The notes under the pieces were generated by a model. It had not been told where the DNA came from and did no database searches. It worked only from the letters and a program-made list of their open reading frames with translations. A DNA stretch of 64,000 nt from Linum tenue. Taxonomy: Eukaryota > Streptophyta > Magnoliopsida > Malpighiales > Linaceae. The stretch's first letter is position 1; each line of letters starts with the position of its first letter. The stretch spans positions 49,930,066 through 49,994,065 of the forward strand of contig CAMGYJ010000006.1 in the NCBI GenBank assembly GCA_946122785.1. The letters run 5' to 3'. The translations under genes were made by a program, and so were the position numbers. Below, piece after piece: positions 46,301 through 56,718 of this stretch.

Positions 46301-47694
46301 CTGATGAAGAGGGAAAAATTATTAGAAATAAGGCTCGTCTTGTTGCCCAAGGATACTGTCAAGAGGAGGGCATAGACTACGACGAAACCTTTGCCCCTGT
46401 AGCTCTTTTAGAGTCCATCGGACTTCTTTGTGCTTTTGCTTGCCACATGAATTTCCCTCTGTACCAGATGGATGTCAAGAGCGCCTTCTTGAATGGAGAC
46501 ATTCAAGAAGAAGTCTATGTTTCTCAACCCCCTGGATTTTCTGATTTTCAGCACCCTGACTATGTGTATAAGTTGAACAAAGCTCTATATGGGCTCAAAC
46601 AAGCTCCCAGGGCTTGGTTTGATCGCTTAACTACTTTACTTAAGAGTCAAGGGTTCATTCAAGGGTCGGTTGATCAAACATTGTTCACTAAAACCTCGGG
46701 TAAAAACCTTCTTATTGTTCAGGTCTATGTAGACGATATAGTGTTTGGTTCCACTAACCCCTCTATGTGCACTGAATTTTGTGAAAACATGAAGTCTGTT
46801 TTTGAGATGAGTATGATGGGGGAGCTGCAATTTTTCTTAGGACTTCAATTTAAACAGACCTCACATGGTACTTTCATCAGTCAATCTAAATACATTCATA
46901 CCATGTTGCAAAAGTTCAATCTTTCCAATGTAAATTCTAGCCCCACTCCTATGGCTGTGAATCTTAAATTGGACAGAGATGAACAAGGTCTACCTGTTGA
47001 TGAAAAACTGTTTAGGGGAATGATTGGCTCTTTACTCTACTTGACTGCCAGCCGACCCGACATACAGTACAACGTATGTTTGTGTGCAAGGTTTCAGGCT
47101 GCTCCTAAAGCTAGTCATCTTGCTGCAGTTAAACGTATCTTTCGTTATTTAAAAGGAACTTCAACTGTTGGTTTATGGTATCCTAAGCATAACAGTTTTG
47201 ATCTACTTGGCTATAGCGATTCAGACTTCGCTGGAAGTCTCACTGATCGTAAAAGCACAAGTGGAGCCTGCCAACTAGTTGGAACGTCTTTAGTTTCATG
47301 GTCGTGCAAAAAGCAAGGTTCTGTTGCTCTCTCCACAGCTGAGGGAGAGTATATAGCTGCCGGAGGATGCTGTACTCAATTACTCTGGTTGAAGTATCAG
47401 TTGCGTGACTATGGATTACACTGTGCTAATATACCTTTGTTTTGTGATAATACTAGTACCATATGCATGACTAAAAACCCTGTGCAGCATTCCAGAACTA
47501 AGCATATCGAAATCAAGTATCATTTTATTCGTGAGCTTGTTCAAAAACAGGTTGTCTCTCTTAACTATATCTCTACTGAGTATCAACTTGCTGATCTATT
47601 TACTAAACCCTTGGCTGCTGATCGGTTTGGTTTTCTGTGCTATGAACTCGGGTTGAGATCTGTAGAAAATCTTTCTGATTTTCTTACTGCTTAA
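43312..47694 (+). CDS. Copia gag-pol polyprotein (SIRE-like), intact
   Basis: One frame of 1,460 codons encodes everything a Copia element needs. Gag starts [20 protein letters not shown] and has a UBN2-type region and a zinc knuckle [14 protein letters not shown] at residue 357. Protease has [11 protein letters not shown] with catalytic Asp435. Integrase has its HHCC finger (HRKLGH...CSACAAGKH, about 565-605) and the D,D-35-E triad at Asp630, Asp688 and Glu724. Reverse transcriptase has [16 protein letters not shown] and YVDD at 1139-1142. RNase H has [14 protein letters not shown] and CDNTSTI. All catalytic residues I can check are present. The stop TAA is followed by an extra ORF. It could supply enzymes to non-autonomous relatives. 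Confidence 0.95.
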   Translation: MGSNPQSTFGPSSHHNPPWFTGSNYNAWKKRMKTFMWGIDADLWVIVQDGPIEMNPELQSEWTDEQKRSAQLNCRAMHILQTAISPDEIDKVEQCETAQEIWSILEATYEGTSNIKETRIDLLMHEYETFDMLANEGIHEMYSRFTGLTNKLKGLGRIIPTKDMVRKILRSLPKEWLPKRTAIEEARNLNTLSVDELVGSLLSHEHVIRQVGREDEKRKKSLAFKSRVPDYESDIEIDSDFERGLALVSKKFHRMMKHKNDQRQRAAENRGRYESQNRFQESNNRFSGSTSRYFDLNNRFPESYVRQNEFAHRNGENGRHSGNSGRVKNATFERFVSQGREAQSGGGDLGDREPQGCYKCGKIGHVRANCPLTIKAKGKAMAASWSDYESEDDVEGQIEEAYMAKETCINQASENRDDSVQINQKDRHESKWYLDSGCSHHMTGNESLFSSLSYKLGGEVVFGDNSAGRIVGHGTIGMSPMPTVKNVMLVDGLKHNLLSISQLCSSGNKVTFETSHCLVEITRDNKMIFIGNRVGNMYVIDLLDLNAFNEKCLVSQTCHQETTWHRKLGHISLKRLASLSKSKLVRGMPELKERGDFFCSACAAGKHSRKPFKAKSNIATTKSFELVHMDLFGPCTVTSLGGKNYVFVLVDDFSRFCWVFFIKSKDETFKQFQSFVKLHSEIECIKSDNGGEFVSDEFSNFCESMGIKHTFSAPRTPQQNGIVERKNRTLIETARTMLLDFDLPKHFWAEAVSIACHVINRVLIRKYLNKTPYEILKKKTPNISYFHPFGCRCFTLNTKDTLGKFDAKSDESIFLGYSVKGQAYRVFNKRTKKVEESVHVLFDESDSTAKFYEPGTQILDLLEMTNWDHPETSISSQNKETVPTASIPSPASIQQKPTETEAEVHAPPHIQRRHPESQVIGNITDGLRTRGKYTPDQYAYVSQVEPKSYKEALHDEEWAYAMLEELAQFEYLKVWDLVPRPLGKTIIGTKWVFRNKSDEEGKIIRNKARLVAQGYCQEEGIDYDETFAPVALLESIGLLCAFACHMNFPLYQMDVKSAFLNGDIQEEVYVSQPPGFSDFQHPDYVYKLNKALYGLKQAPRAWFDRLTTLLKSQGFIQGSVDQTLFTKTSGKNLLIVQVYVDDIVFGSTNPSMCTEFCENMKSVFEMSMMGELQFFLGLQFKQTSHGTFISQSKYIHTMLQKFNLSNVNSSPTPMAVNLKLDRDEQGLPVDEKLFRGMIGSLLYLTASRPDIQYNVCLCARFQAAPKASHLAAVKRIFRYLKGTSTVGLWYPKHNSFDLLGYSDSDFAGSLTDRKSTSGACQLVGTSLVSWSCKKQGSVALSTAEGEYIAAGGCCTQLLWLKYQLRDYGLHCANIPLFCDNTSTICMTKNPVQHSRTKHIEIKYHFIRELVQKQVVSLNYISTEYQLADLFTKPLAADRFGFLCYELGLRSVENLSDFLTA

Positions 47695-47787
47695 TTTCTT
47701 TTGCTTGCTGTCTTTTTTATTTTTCTTTCCTTTGCTGTTCTAATTCCTTTCTTTCCTTTGCTGTTGCTGTTTCTCTTCTCTGATCCT

Positions 47788-48794
47788 ATGTCTCTCAAAC
47801 GCCATCGCCACAGTCTCTTCTATGAAAACCGTCCCATTGCAACCCCTATTCGTGTCCATCTTCCTGATTTTGTGGACTATGGCATTGATGTTAGGGGGTT
47901 CATCTCCAACCTTGGGTGGGATTTTCTGTTAGTTGACCCTCCTACCTTGATCTGTCCTGAGCTTGTCCGTTTTTTCTATTCCAATCTGCGCTCTTTTGGC
48001 CTTCACAGTCGCAGTTTTTCAACTTTGTTTATGGCCATCTGGTTACCATCCCTGTCCCTGAGCTTGCTCATCTTCTTGACATTCCTTCGGTAGGGGAAGC
48101 TCTGGCTCATGAATCTGAGCTTTGGCGTTTCAAATTCAATGTTGCTTCTGAGTTTGTTCAGTTGACTGGTGTCCATCCTGGTCCAGCAACTTATCTCCCC
48201 GTTACCTCTGTCCTTCCTAGCATGCGTGCTCTTCACTTTGTTATTTCCAGAATCCTGCTGCCTCGCACTCAGTATCTTGATATCATTCTTCCTATGGATC
48301 TCTGGATTATGTCTCATGCTGTGTCAGGGGTTCCTCTAGATTTCTCCTATCTTCTCGTTGGAGTCTTCATGACTTTCGGGGACTCCAGTTTCCCAGGTCC
48401 TCTCCCTTTTGGGCCTCTTATCACTCAGCTCATTCTTCGCCTCAGGATTAGCATCTCTCTTTTCCAAACTGAGCAACCCTCCTAGTTCTTCACTGTCGAT
48501 CAAGTCCTTGATGCATTGGAACTTGCAAATGAGGGGGAGATGGATGAACCTGCTGCAGAAGCTGATGATGAGCCTGAACCTGAAGAAGATCCTGTTGAGC
48601 CTGTTGAAGAAGATATGGCGGAAGATACCTCTATAGGTGTCACTGGAGAAGCCAACGACGACTCAGTACTTGATCATTTTGCTGCAGCTCTTGCTTATGC
48701 CGAAGAAGGATTTAATGTTGCTGCTGCGGCTGCGGAAATGGCCAGTAGACTTGTGGACTACAGCTCCGATGATTTTAGTTCAGAAGATGATTAA
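47788..48794 (+). pseudogene. SIRE additional (env-like position) ORF, broken
   Basis: Translation from the ATG at 47788 gives MSLKRHRHSLFYENRPIATP, then DYGIDVRGFISNLGWDFLLV and ICPELVRFFYSNLRSF, the kind of sequence filed as a putative plant transposon protein domain. Near 48010-48030 the frame shifts at a T run and continues as ELAHLLDIPSVGEAL and HPGPATYLPVTSVLPS. A TAG at 48483-48485 interrupts it before an acidic C-terminus (EADDEPEPEEDPVEPVEEDM, ending SDDFSSEDD). In SIRE1 of soybean an ORF in this place was called env-like. I see no signal peptide; the pyrimidine-rich leader just upstream encodes a spurious hydrophobic run. Confidence 0.72.
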
Positions 48795-48809
48795 GTTCCT
48801 TTTGTCAGG

Positions 48810-49051
48810 GGGAGCTTTCAGTTAGGGGGAGATCGTTTATGGTTGTGTTTTTTTTGCTGTGTGCACCAAACTTGAAACTTTTCTGGTACGTTTGTTCCTC
48901 TGGGGATTGTTTGGTTAATTTCTTGTGATGGATTTTTCGTGTTGCTTTGCTGTGGATGGTCTGTAGCTTTCCTTTGTTTTTTCAGGTTGGTCTGGTGTAT
49001 TTTTTCTGTGCAGGTTGATCTTCCTTTGCAAGCTCTGATCTAGGGGGAGAT
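48810..49051 (+). other. 3' noncoding region with duplicated polypurine tract
   Basis: TAGGGGGAGAT occurs at 48823-48833 and again at 49041-49051, where it abuts the 3' LTR. A third purine run (CAGGGGGAGC) is at 48807-48816. The LTR-adjacent copy is the functional PPT; the others may be old copies or internal priming sites. Confidence 0.7.
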
Positions 49052-49804
49052 TGTTGAGCGAGATCAGAGCTGCATTCTCGACTGCAAGACGGGAGCCTCA
49101 TACTGTGATCATCAGAAAAGGAAAGGAGTCAAGTTAAGGAAACTCTATCAATGCTGGCACAATGGACCCTTCCTTCCAACGGCTATAATCAAGACTATAT
49201 ATTGCCGTTCCCTTTTGCTTAGCAATTCAACTTTGTCACCCAAGAAACATTAAGCGGTAGAGGGCTGTGTGATTGAGTGAAAAGGAGTTTTCTCCAGAGG
49301 TATAGGATATGTGAGAGTGGATGATAAAAGCAGAGCTCGGGCTTGAGAACTCTGGCTGTGTGATTCTTTCCTTTTTTCATTGTAATCGAGTCGTGTAAAA
49401 GCAGAAAACTAATAGTGTCTCTCGACAATAGTGTTGACTGTTGTCGGGACGAGGAAGTAACCATTGTTGGGTGAACCTCGTTAAAATTGCTCTTGCCTTC
49501 TGTTGCTCTTTTCTTCTTGCCTCGTCTATCTTCTTCCTCTGCTTCTTTGTGTGTTCAGCTTCTGTCTCTGTGGAATCTTAACAGAGAGCTTCTCTGTTGG
49601 AACCTGGTTCTGGGCTCGGTGCTATTTAAGCCCATCCCTGCTACATCTCGTTTTATCGATTGGGCCCTAATTTACTTGAGCCCATATCGTCTAAGGCAGA
49701 GATCAGGGTTAAGACAGTTCCATCTATTTTCGCATTCCCATTTCTCTGTCTGCTCTCTTTCCCTTCTTCTGAGTTCGAAATCCCTAATTGCAAATCGACC
49801 TTCA
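49052..49804 (+). repeat. 3' LTR of the SIRE-type element
   Basis: It is 753 bp, begins TGTTGAGCGAG after the PPT and ends CGACCTTCA before TSD CAAAG. Confidence 0.92.
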
Positions 49805-49977
49805 CAAAGTGTTGTTTGCTCTTTAAGAAGAAAGTTACAAAATAGTACACACGAAGCAGTTAATTGGTAGCACTATTATTGGTGGTGGTTTATTTGTTGC
49901 TGGTCTTTTTACTGGCGGGGTGGTGTTAATTACTTTTTTTCGGTCTTTTTACTAGTCGAGTGTTGGTCTGCTGCTGA

Positions 49978-50372
49978 GTGATGGCAATGGGTTAAGGCGG
50001 GGCGGGTAATACCTGCACGGCTACGAGGAGGGGCGGGTCGACCCATCCTTATATGCTATTTGAAAAAATGCAAGCAAAATTTTAATTTTTTCGATAAAAC
50101 GAATGGGAAAAGACTTTATGAATGGATAATAGTGATAATATAATGGGTAATTGAGTTTATTTAGTTGAAAGATCAAGTCAAACTAGTTAATCTTGACTTT
50201 GAAAAGTCAAATTAGGGGATATATGAATGGATGGTGTAAGAAATTAACTTAGAATAGGGCAAGAACGGGGCGGGGCGTGGCAAGGCGGGTCGGAAGTTGG
50301 TACCCATGCCCCACCCCATCGCGGATCATGTCAGGTAAAACCCGGTGGGGCAGGTTCAAATTGCCATCCCTA
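49978..50372. mobile_element. hAT MITE, complete copy in unit B
   Basis: Left end GTGATGGCAATGGG, right end complemented TAGGGATGGCAATTTG, with GGGGCGGG repeats just inside. Flanks GCTGCTGA (49970-49977) and GCTGCTAT (50373-50380) form an imperfect 8-bp TSD. There is no coding sequence. Confidence 0.78.
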
Positions 50373-50669
50373 GCTGCTATTAGCCATTTCCATGTCCCTT
50401 ATTTGATTTGTGCATGGGTAGTTGCCCTTGGTCGTTTTTGTCTTCACTACTTGTTTCTTGTGTTGTTTTCTTTATGTAAGTAATTTTATTGGAGAATGAA
50501 TGCATACTTTAAGAATACATGGAACCGCACAGATTATACAAATTACAACTTGGCGACCAACCAAAATACATAGCTAAGTAAACAACCCAGATGGGTAATT
50601 TGTAGACTTGCTACTTACCTATACAACAGAACAGACTACTCTTATTTCTTCTGCTAGCTTGAACATGTT
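50373..50669. other. Non-coding DNA, left half of a dispersed duplicate
   Basis: From about 50483 to 50669 it matches 28562-28748 closely. It ends in the LINE's target-site duplication (50652-50669). Confidence 0.65.
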
Positions 50670-50721
50670 TTTTTTTTACAAGAGGACAAAGTAATTCCAT
50701 TAACATTCGGAGGATCCAAGA

Positions 50722-52443
50722 TTACAATAAGGGGGATACAACGTCAAGAAATTGGACCCATTCGGAGGGCAGAAAATTCTTGGCACAAGATCTAGCAACC
50801 CAGTTAGCTTTGGAGTTGAGTTTTCGACCGCTGTGCTTGATCCGGATCAGAGGGCTGTTGAGCAGCACTTGCTTGATAGTTCCAATCCATGATGCCGCTC
50901 GCCATGGCCATGACTCTGGGGTGCCATGAACTGCATTGACAAGGAGAAGGCATTCTGAGAAGATCAGGCAGGGGGAGTGGAGACTAGCAGCAAGTCGAGA
51001 GCCTTCGAGGAGAGCCTTGGCTTCAACTTCAAGAGGGGAAAAACAGTGCACAGACTCAGCTTTACCATCACACACTTGACCGTGGCTTTCCGAGATAACG
51101 ACGCCATAAGCCGCCTCCTGTGAATCGCTGAAGAACGATCCATCACAGTGTATCTCAAAGTCATGAGTACATGGCGGTGGTGAAGGTGGGATCGGTAGGT
51201 GGGGTAGCTGAGGGGGAGGAGAGTGGATGGTCCGTAACCTGGGGCAGGATGTCCATTGGTGGTGTGCAATTGCAGCCTTCGTAATTGTAGCTGGTGGCCA
51301 TGGCCTAGTGTTCTTAAACACCAGCTCGTTTCTTGCTTTCCAGGTCTGCCAGATGAGGAAAATGATTTTCTGGATTGAGGCAACAGGCATCCTGGACCGC
51401 AGGGCAAGTAGCCATTCCAAGATAGGAGTAAGAGGTGTGGGGGAGGGGATAGAGGGCCATTCCCGGAGCCATCCTTCCGCAGCGTGAGGGCACGCGAAAA
51501 GGCAGTGATGGATGGATTCAGTTGGGGAGGCGCAAACAGGGCAGACCATATTTGGTGAGCAGTTTCTTTGGCTGAGGTTTTCTTTTGAGGCTATGGCACC
51601 TTTGGTGATTTTCCACATAAAGAATTTCAGCTTCGGCGGAATGGATAAGCTCCATAACCATCTCCACTTCCCTTTGGTGTCCTCTGAAACAGACTCCCCT
51701 TGGCCTTGGGAGGCTCTGAATCGATTGTGGAAATGCAGGAAGGCCGACTTGACTGAAAAGGAGCTATGATCAGTGAACCTCCAGGCCCAGAAGTCATCAA
51801 GAGAATCAGGTCCAATGGGGATGGCGGTAACTTGTATCAGATCATGCTGGCTGAGATACCTATCAAGAAGATCAAATCTCCATTCTCTTGTTATTTCATT
51901 GATCCAGCAGTCGACTGTAGAGGGGTGTGGCCACGAGAAATCGAGAAGAGTCCCCGCTCTATCTCTTCTCCAGGAACCCTGGAGCATCCTGGTGGTCCTG
52001 CCATTACCAATTACCCTGATGATTCCCTGTCCCATCCATGCTTTAGCCTCGCAAATGCTTCACCAAATCCACGAGGCTTTCCCTCCCTTTTTTGCATTGA
52101 GGAAGTCGGTCTTAGGGAAATAGATACTTTTGAGAACCTTAACCCACAAGGCATCTTTGTTGGTGAGAATCCTCCATGCCTGTTTAGCGAGAAGTGCCAG
52201 GTTGAAGATATGGAAAGGCCTAAATCCAAGGCCTCCTTCATCTTTTGGAGCATATAGGACATGCCCAGCTCTCTAGTGGATAGTTTTCTTTGTCATTGAT
52301 CCTCCCCAGAAGAAGTTCTTTAGCATTGAGTCCATCCTTTTCGTTGTCGAGCGTGGGAGAAGGAAGAGACACATGATGTACGATGGGACTGCTTGCAGAA
52401 CTGCTTTGAGGAGAATCTCCTTCCCCCTGGTGACAGGAGGAGG
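50722..52443 (-). pseudogene. LINE ORF2 C-terminal part: RT end, zf-RVT, RNase H
   Basis: From the right, GKEILLKAVLQAVPSYIMCL is the plant L1 segment after the RT fingers; a frameshift and stop near 52262-52275 follow. The 437-codon frame (50722-52035) has the zf-RVT region (WRWLWSLSIPPKLKFFMWKI, then CPVCASPTESIHHCLFACPH) and an RNase H (IHCDGSFFSDSQEAAYGVVI). In the RNase H the first Asp and the Glu (LEVEAKALLEG) are present, but the third acidic site reads SEC and the last reads NSKANW where DW is usual, so activity is doubtful. A further piece of RT lies beyond the Athila at 62581-62723. Confidence 0.88.
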
Positions 52444-52444
52444 C

Positions 52445-53786
52445 TGATAGACCGCCATTTACACATGTTTTTACCCTCGTTCTTACACCGTTTGAGGTGT
52501 TGATTCTCGTGTTTTAGGCCGATTTCATGCTAGGTTGTGCTTGTTTGTGATATTTCAGGTCCTAGTACGTGAATGAAGGCTTAGGAGCGAGTCTGGGGTC
52601 GATTGGACGAAGATCGGATGAATGGCGAGGTTTCAAGGAAGCTGCACGGGCAGACCATGGAATCGCACGGCCGTGCGATGGCCAGGCCAGGCCGTGCGGG
52701 ATTATGCGAGGCCAAGCACGGGCAAACCATGAATGTCACACGGCCGTGCACCCTGCCGTGCACCCTGAGGATCGAACTTAATGATGCGCCGCGTTTTGAG
52801 CTGCACGGCCAAAGTGGGGATCTGCACGGCCGTGCACCCTGGCCGTGCAAGTCAGGAAATCCTGGTTTTAGAGCCTATTCCGAGCCAAAAGTGAGGGAAT
52901 CGAGTTTTCAGAGCAAAAGCAGAGCCCTAGAGAGAAAAAGTGCGAAGAACACATCCTAGAAGCTGTCTTAGAGCTGGATTTCATCGAATCGAGCTTGGAG
53001 ATCGTCATAGGAGTGGAAATCATCGTCCCGGAGCAGATTTTCCTCATCGTTATGAGTATGACTAATCCGATTCTTGTTTTCTCTTCTCTCTCTATGGAGT
53101 AGAACCCTTCTCTCACTTGGGTATGAAGAACCCTAGTTCCTTGTGTTAGGGATTTGATTGTAATGACTTGGGATGATATTACTGTTTGATTTTAATCGAA
53201 TGACGCACGTTTATTGAATTGATTGGAGTCTGATCAGCTTTTCTCAATTTCTGCTGCAACCTGAGATAGATAGAATCTGATTAGGTTGTTAGAGTCTCTT
53301 CATTCGATAGTAGGAGATTGGCTATACGAGAGTTAGCCAGTTTACTGCTTTGTACTGGAATTCAATTCCAGTAGTGGAGTTCTGTGTTCATAGCCTCAGC
53401 TTTCTTTCCCGGTGAAGACTAGTCGTCTGCCGGGTAGTTAGACTGAGAGGGCTTGGTCAGCTTAAGAGATTCCAAGCTACTGTCGGATCTTCCGCAGTCT
53501 AATCAACAGTAAATCAACCCAGGGAATTACAATTGAACCTAACTAGGGAATTAGGGGGACTCAATCCCGAGTGACTCTTTGCTGACTTTGAAAACCGAAC
53601 AATTTACTGCTTTCTTGTTGCTTTTACTTTTAACAACAATCACTCGAACTAGTTTGCTAGATAATAGAGAATCACGGAGTAAGCAGTAGATCTAGACCCC
53701 GGGTGGATAATTTAACTTGCCTGTTACTGCATTCCCGGACTGCGATTACACTTGGTCGCAGTTTGGTGTTGTGTTTTGGCGTGTCA
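52445..53786 (+). repeat. 5' LTR, Athila family B
   Basis: It is 1,342 bp and carries a palindrome block at 52640-52855. Compared with the 3' LTR it has an extra 12-bp CCCTGCCGTGCA copy inside that block and one extra base near 53160. Confidence 0.92.
52640..52855. repeat. Palindrome block, GCACGGCCGTGC type (family B 5' LTR)
   Basis: Exact CACGGCCGTG cores lie at 52666-52675, 52739-52748 and 52824-52833, two of them extended symmetrically as GCACGGCCGTGC. Half sites (GCACGGGCA, GGCCGTGCG, CACGGCCAAA) fill the spaces. The block lies about 195-410 bp from the LTR start. Confidence 0.9.
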
Positions 53787-53792
53787 AGTTTT

Positions 53793-53810
53793 TGGCGCCG
53801 TTGCCGGGGA
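53793..53810 (+). other. Primer binding site of the Athila family B element
   Basis: TGGCGCCGTTGCCGGGGA lies six bases after the LTR end. It is the typical Athila primer site, matching the complement of the tRNA-Asp 3' end. Confidence 0.9.
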
Positions 53811-53929
53811 CCCTCTAGATTATTGGGGAAACGTGAGAATTTGTTACTCTAGCTTTTTATTTATTGCATTTTTCTCTTCCACCTGTGTGCCTTCACGGGT
53901 TGTTTCTGCTGACTGTGTGCAGGTAGTGC

Positions 53930-55840
53930 ATGACCCGTAGCCAGTCGGGGGATCTACTACCATTAGACCAGGAGCTTGAACGAACTTGCAGGAACTTCAA
54001 GCGGGCTCTAAAGGCACGACTGGCTGTGGAGGAGGAGCTCTCACAGCTGCAGTTAGAAGAAGAAGAAGGTGAGATGGCTGATCCAGAGAACCGTGATGTG
54101 ATCCCGGAGGAGCAGACCATGGGATCCTACTGGACCGCCAGGGCTGCAGACATGAGGTCACCCATTCAACACCCTCATGTCCCAGCCAACAACTTTGAGG
54201 TGAGCACCTCAGTGATCACCATGCTGCGCGGTTCAGTGGTGTTCCGTGGTAAGGAGGGAGAGTGCCCTCGATCACATCTCAGGCGATTCCACGAGCTCAT
54301 CGATGGAATCAAGATCAATGGGGTACCAGCAGATGCCATCCAGCTGAGGTACTTCCCTTTCACTCTGGAGGGGCAAGCCAAGGAGTGGCTAGACACACGA
54401 CCTCCGGGCTCCATCACCACATTCGCCAACCTGGCGGACAAGTTCCTCACCCGCTACCATCCTCCATCCAAGACAACTGACCTGCAGAAGCAAATTACAC
54501 ATTTTGCTCAGGATGAGGATGAGACCATCAGAGATGCATGGGAGAGGTACAACAGTCTCTTCCTGAGGTGTCCGAATCATGGCTTCAATGATGCCTTCAA
54601 GGTGGGCACCTTCTATCACGCCCTCTTCCAGGAGGACAAGAAGCTGATCGATTCGGTCTGTGGCGGGAACATTCTGACCAAAACCCCGCCACAGCTGAAT
54701 CAACTCTTTGAGGAGATGGCGGAGAACGGTTATGATTGGGGCACTGCCAGGAGGTCGAGGCGAGCACCCAGCCGAGGTGTACATTCTGTGGGAGCCCATC
54801 CCTCTGATTTGGTGCAGGTAGTATCGAAGCTGGTCTCAGCTATCGATCGTTCCGAGATGATTCCAGGGACCGGACAGCAGCAGGCGATGCTCTGCCACTG
54901 GTGCGAAAGCACCCATCATACGGTGGAAGACTGCCAGGCGATGAAGGAGTCAACCACACCCCAGGAGCAGGTGAACTTCATCAATAATGTCAGGCGCAAT
55001 GACCCCTACAGCAACACGTACAATGAGGGGTGGCGCCAGCATCCTAACTTCTCCTGGGGTGGGGCAAAATCCAGACCACCAGTCCCCCAGGGACCGCCGG
55101 GGTTCCTGAGGCCACCATATCAGCTCAGACAGGGGCCATTCCAGCAGCAACAACAGTCTCTTTATCAGCCCATGCAGGGGCATGCTGCTCAATCACAGCC
55201 GCGACCTTTCCAGCAGCCAGGTGCAGCCCCTACTGCCCCAGTGCAGAATGATCAGATGGCTGAACTGTGGGACTTGGTGGGTTCTCTCGCCAGTTCTAGT
55301 GCTCAGAAATTCAACACCATTAAGCAGTTCATGGAGAAGGCCTCGGGGAAATTCCTGGCTCTTGAAGCTGGTCAGAGGAACACACAGGCTGTCTTGCAGG
55401 ATATCCAGACCCAGCTGGGGAGCGTGGCTCAGGCAGTGGCTCAAAGGGCTCCCGGTACTCTACCCGGGCAGACCATCCCTCATCCGCCGACACCGAATGA
55501 GCACTGCAATGCCATCATGACCAGGAGTGGCAAGATGACTGTTGATCCACCTGTTCGGGAGCAGGAGAGAGAGACCCCTGCCTCAGCATCTCCGGCAGCT
55601 GAAGAAGAAGTAGAGAAGGAGGTTGAGGTGCCTGCTCCTAAACCGCAACCAGTAGTGAAGGAGTATATCCCTAAACTCCCCTTCCCTACTCGGTTGCACA
55701 AGGACAGGTTGGAGGCAGAGTTCGAGAACTTCATGGCCATGCTTAGGAAGCTGAATGTCCAAGTGCCTTTCCTGGAGGCACTATCTCAAATGCCTAAGTA
55801 TGCGAAGTTCCTGAAGGATCTTCTCTCAAAGAAGCAGTAG
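53930..55840 (+). CDS. Athila gag (family B)
   Basis: A 636-codon frame starts MTRSQSGDLLPLDQELERTC, the usual Athila gag start. The capsid region is recognisable by GKEGECPRSHLRRFHELIDG, YFPFTLEGQAKEWLDTRPPG and WERYNSLFLRCPNHGF (residues about 105-230). A zinc knuckle CHWCESTHHTVEDC begins at residue 322 (CX2CX4HX4C complete). Then come a Gln/Pro-rich linker and AIMTRSGKMTVDPP, the conserved joint before protease. It ends at TAG (55838-55840) after LLSKKQ; related elements read straight on. The product would be capsid and nucleocapsid. An acceptor-like CTGTGTGCAG lies just upstream of the ATG. Confidence 0.92.
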   Translation: MTRSQSGDLLPLDQELERTCRNFKRALKARLAVEEELSQLQLEEEEGEMADPENRDVIPEEQTMGSYWTARAADMRSPIQHPHVPANNFEVSTSVITMLRGSVVFRGKEGECPRSHLRRFHELIDGIKINGVPADAIQLRYFPFTLEGQAKEWLDTRPPGSITTFANLADKFLTRYHPPSKTTDLQKQITHFAQDEDETIRDAWERYNSLFLRCPNHGFNDAFKVGTFYHALFQEDKKLIDSVCGGNILTKTPPQLNQLFEEMAENGYDWGTARRSRRAPSRGVHSVGAHPSDLVQVVSKLVSAIDRSEMIPGTGQQQAMLCHWCESTHHTVEDCQAMKESTTPQEQVNFINNVRRNDPYSNTYNEGWRQHPNFSWGGAKSRPPVPQGPPGFLRPPYQLRQGPFQQQQQSLYQPMQGHAAQSQPRPFQQPGAAPTAPVQNDQMAELWDLVGSLASSSAQKFNTIKQFMEKASGKFLALEAGQRNTQAVLQDIQTQLGSVAQAVAQRAPGTLPGQTIPHPPTPNEHCNAIMTRSGKMTVDPPVREQERETPASASPAAEEEVEKEVEVPAPKPQPVVKEYIPKLPFPTRLHKDRLEAEFENFMAMLRKLNVQVPFLEALSQMPKYAKFLKDLLSKKQ

Positions 55841-56656
55841 CTGAGTGAGCTGGCCACTGTGGAGCTTAGCGAGGAGTGTTCGGCCATTCTGCAGAACAAG
55901 CTTCCGCAGAAACAGAAGGACCCAAGTAGTTTTACTATCCCGTGCTCTATTGAGAATTTGCATGTAGAGAGGTCCTTGGCGGATTTAGGTGCTAGTATAA
56001 ATGTTATGCCATATAAACTGTTTAAGAAACTAGGCCTAGGTGAACCCCGTGCTACTAGGATGAGCCTTCAACTAGCAGACCGATCTGTAGTGCATCCTAG
56101 GGGCATAGTGGAAGACCTTCTGGTTAAGGTTGGCAAATTCAATTATCCTGTTGATTTTGTGATTTTGGACATAAATGAGGATGTGAATGTGCCATTGATA
56201 CTGGCCACCGCCAAGGCCCTCATAGATGTGCATGATGGGACCTTAGGTTTGAGGGATGGCGAGGAGCGAATAACGTTTTCAGTTGCTAACACTATACCTG
56301 CTTCGTTACCTCTGCATGTTGTATCTCACTAGAAGCACGAGTCTGTCGTGTATCCTTCTGTGCTGCCTATTTGGCAGGACCCGCCTCCCACGCCTTCGCC
56401 GCCACTCAAGGAGGAGTGGCGGCCGAAACTGCAGGCAGCTAAGCCTGCTCAAAAGAAATCCGGAGACCATTATGAGCTGGTCCCGCCCCCACCTTGGCCA
56501 TCCGAGTATTCACTCGCTTGCATCTTACCGGATGGCCAAGTCGAGTTGGCAAGTGCTGGTGGTCACATTCGTCGCGTGCATGGCCACCATTTGAAGCTGT
56601 ACCTCAAGAGCGATGTGGATCCGCTCTTGAAGGCACCTGATCATACACTTCCCTGA
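55841..56656 (+). pseudogene. Athila protease joined to a C-terminal pol remnant
   Basis: This continues the gag frame after the TAG: LSELATVELSEECSAILQNK, then SLADLGASINVMPYKLFKKL, with DLG in the place of the protease triad as in other Athilas. The next motif reads VPLILATAKALIDVH; relatives have LILGRPFLATAKALID, so about five residues, including the structural Gly, are missing. A second TAG is at 56330-56332. After it the same frame continues to 56656 with SGDHYELVPPPPWPSEYSLA and GHIRRVHGHHLKLYLKSD, similar to the last residues of Athila pol (KVNGQRLKPY-type). RT, RNase H and integrase should lie between and are gone. Confidence 0.75.
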
Positions 56657-56700
56657 GCATCCATACTGGCGTCCAGCTAAAAGACGGTAAAGAAGCGCTT

Positions 56701-56718
56701 GTGGGGAGGCAACCCCAC
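56701..56718 (+). other. GTGGGG/CCCCAC hairpin at the end of pol
   Basis: GTGGGGAGGCAACCCCAC forms a perfect 6-bp stem with a 6-base loop. It follows AAGAAGCGCTT. A similar GCGCTTGTTGGGAGGCAACCC phrase is common at this point in plant Athila/Tat elements, which suggests a conserved RNA structure of unknown role. Confidence 0.6.

Larger units (their letters stand above)
42503..49804 (+). mobile_element. SIRE-type Copia retrotransposon, gag-pol intact
   Basis: LTRs at 42503-43256 and 49052-49804 begin TGTTGAGCGAGATC and end CGACCTTCA. TSD CAAAG lies at 42498-42502 and 49805-49809; unit A (40950-40960) shows the empty site. I count about 18 substitutions and one indel between the LTRs (about 2.4%). 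PBS for tRNA-iMet (43259-43271), PPT at 49041-49051 and an extra 3' ORF fit the SIRE/Maximus lineage. The gag-pol frame is open. Confidence 0.93.
41536..50372. repeat. Tandem segmental duplication, unit B
   Basis: B is a copy of unit A with a 1,853-bp deletion at 41827-41831 (GTAGC microhomology), a Cassandra solo LTR at 42038-42310 and a SIRE-type Copia at 42503-49804. Its right end continues past the duplication breakpoint into the real end of the hAT MITE. Confidence 0.82.

Noticed and set aside
47701..47787. Hydrophobic N-terminal extension of the SIRE extra ORF as a membrane anchor
   Set aside because: It has no ATG and comes from a T/C-rich leader. The ATG at 47788 begins the conserved-looking part.
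52603..52959. Open frames across the palindrome blocks (also 13239-13510, 56838-57385, 61410-61754)
   Set aside because: The Arg/Pro/Cys/Gly-rich peptides simply translate CACGGCCGTG repeats and exist in several frames on both strands. They have no family motif and lie in LTR or spacer DNA.
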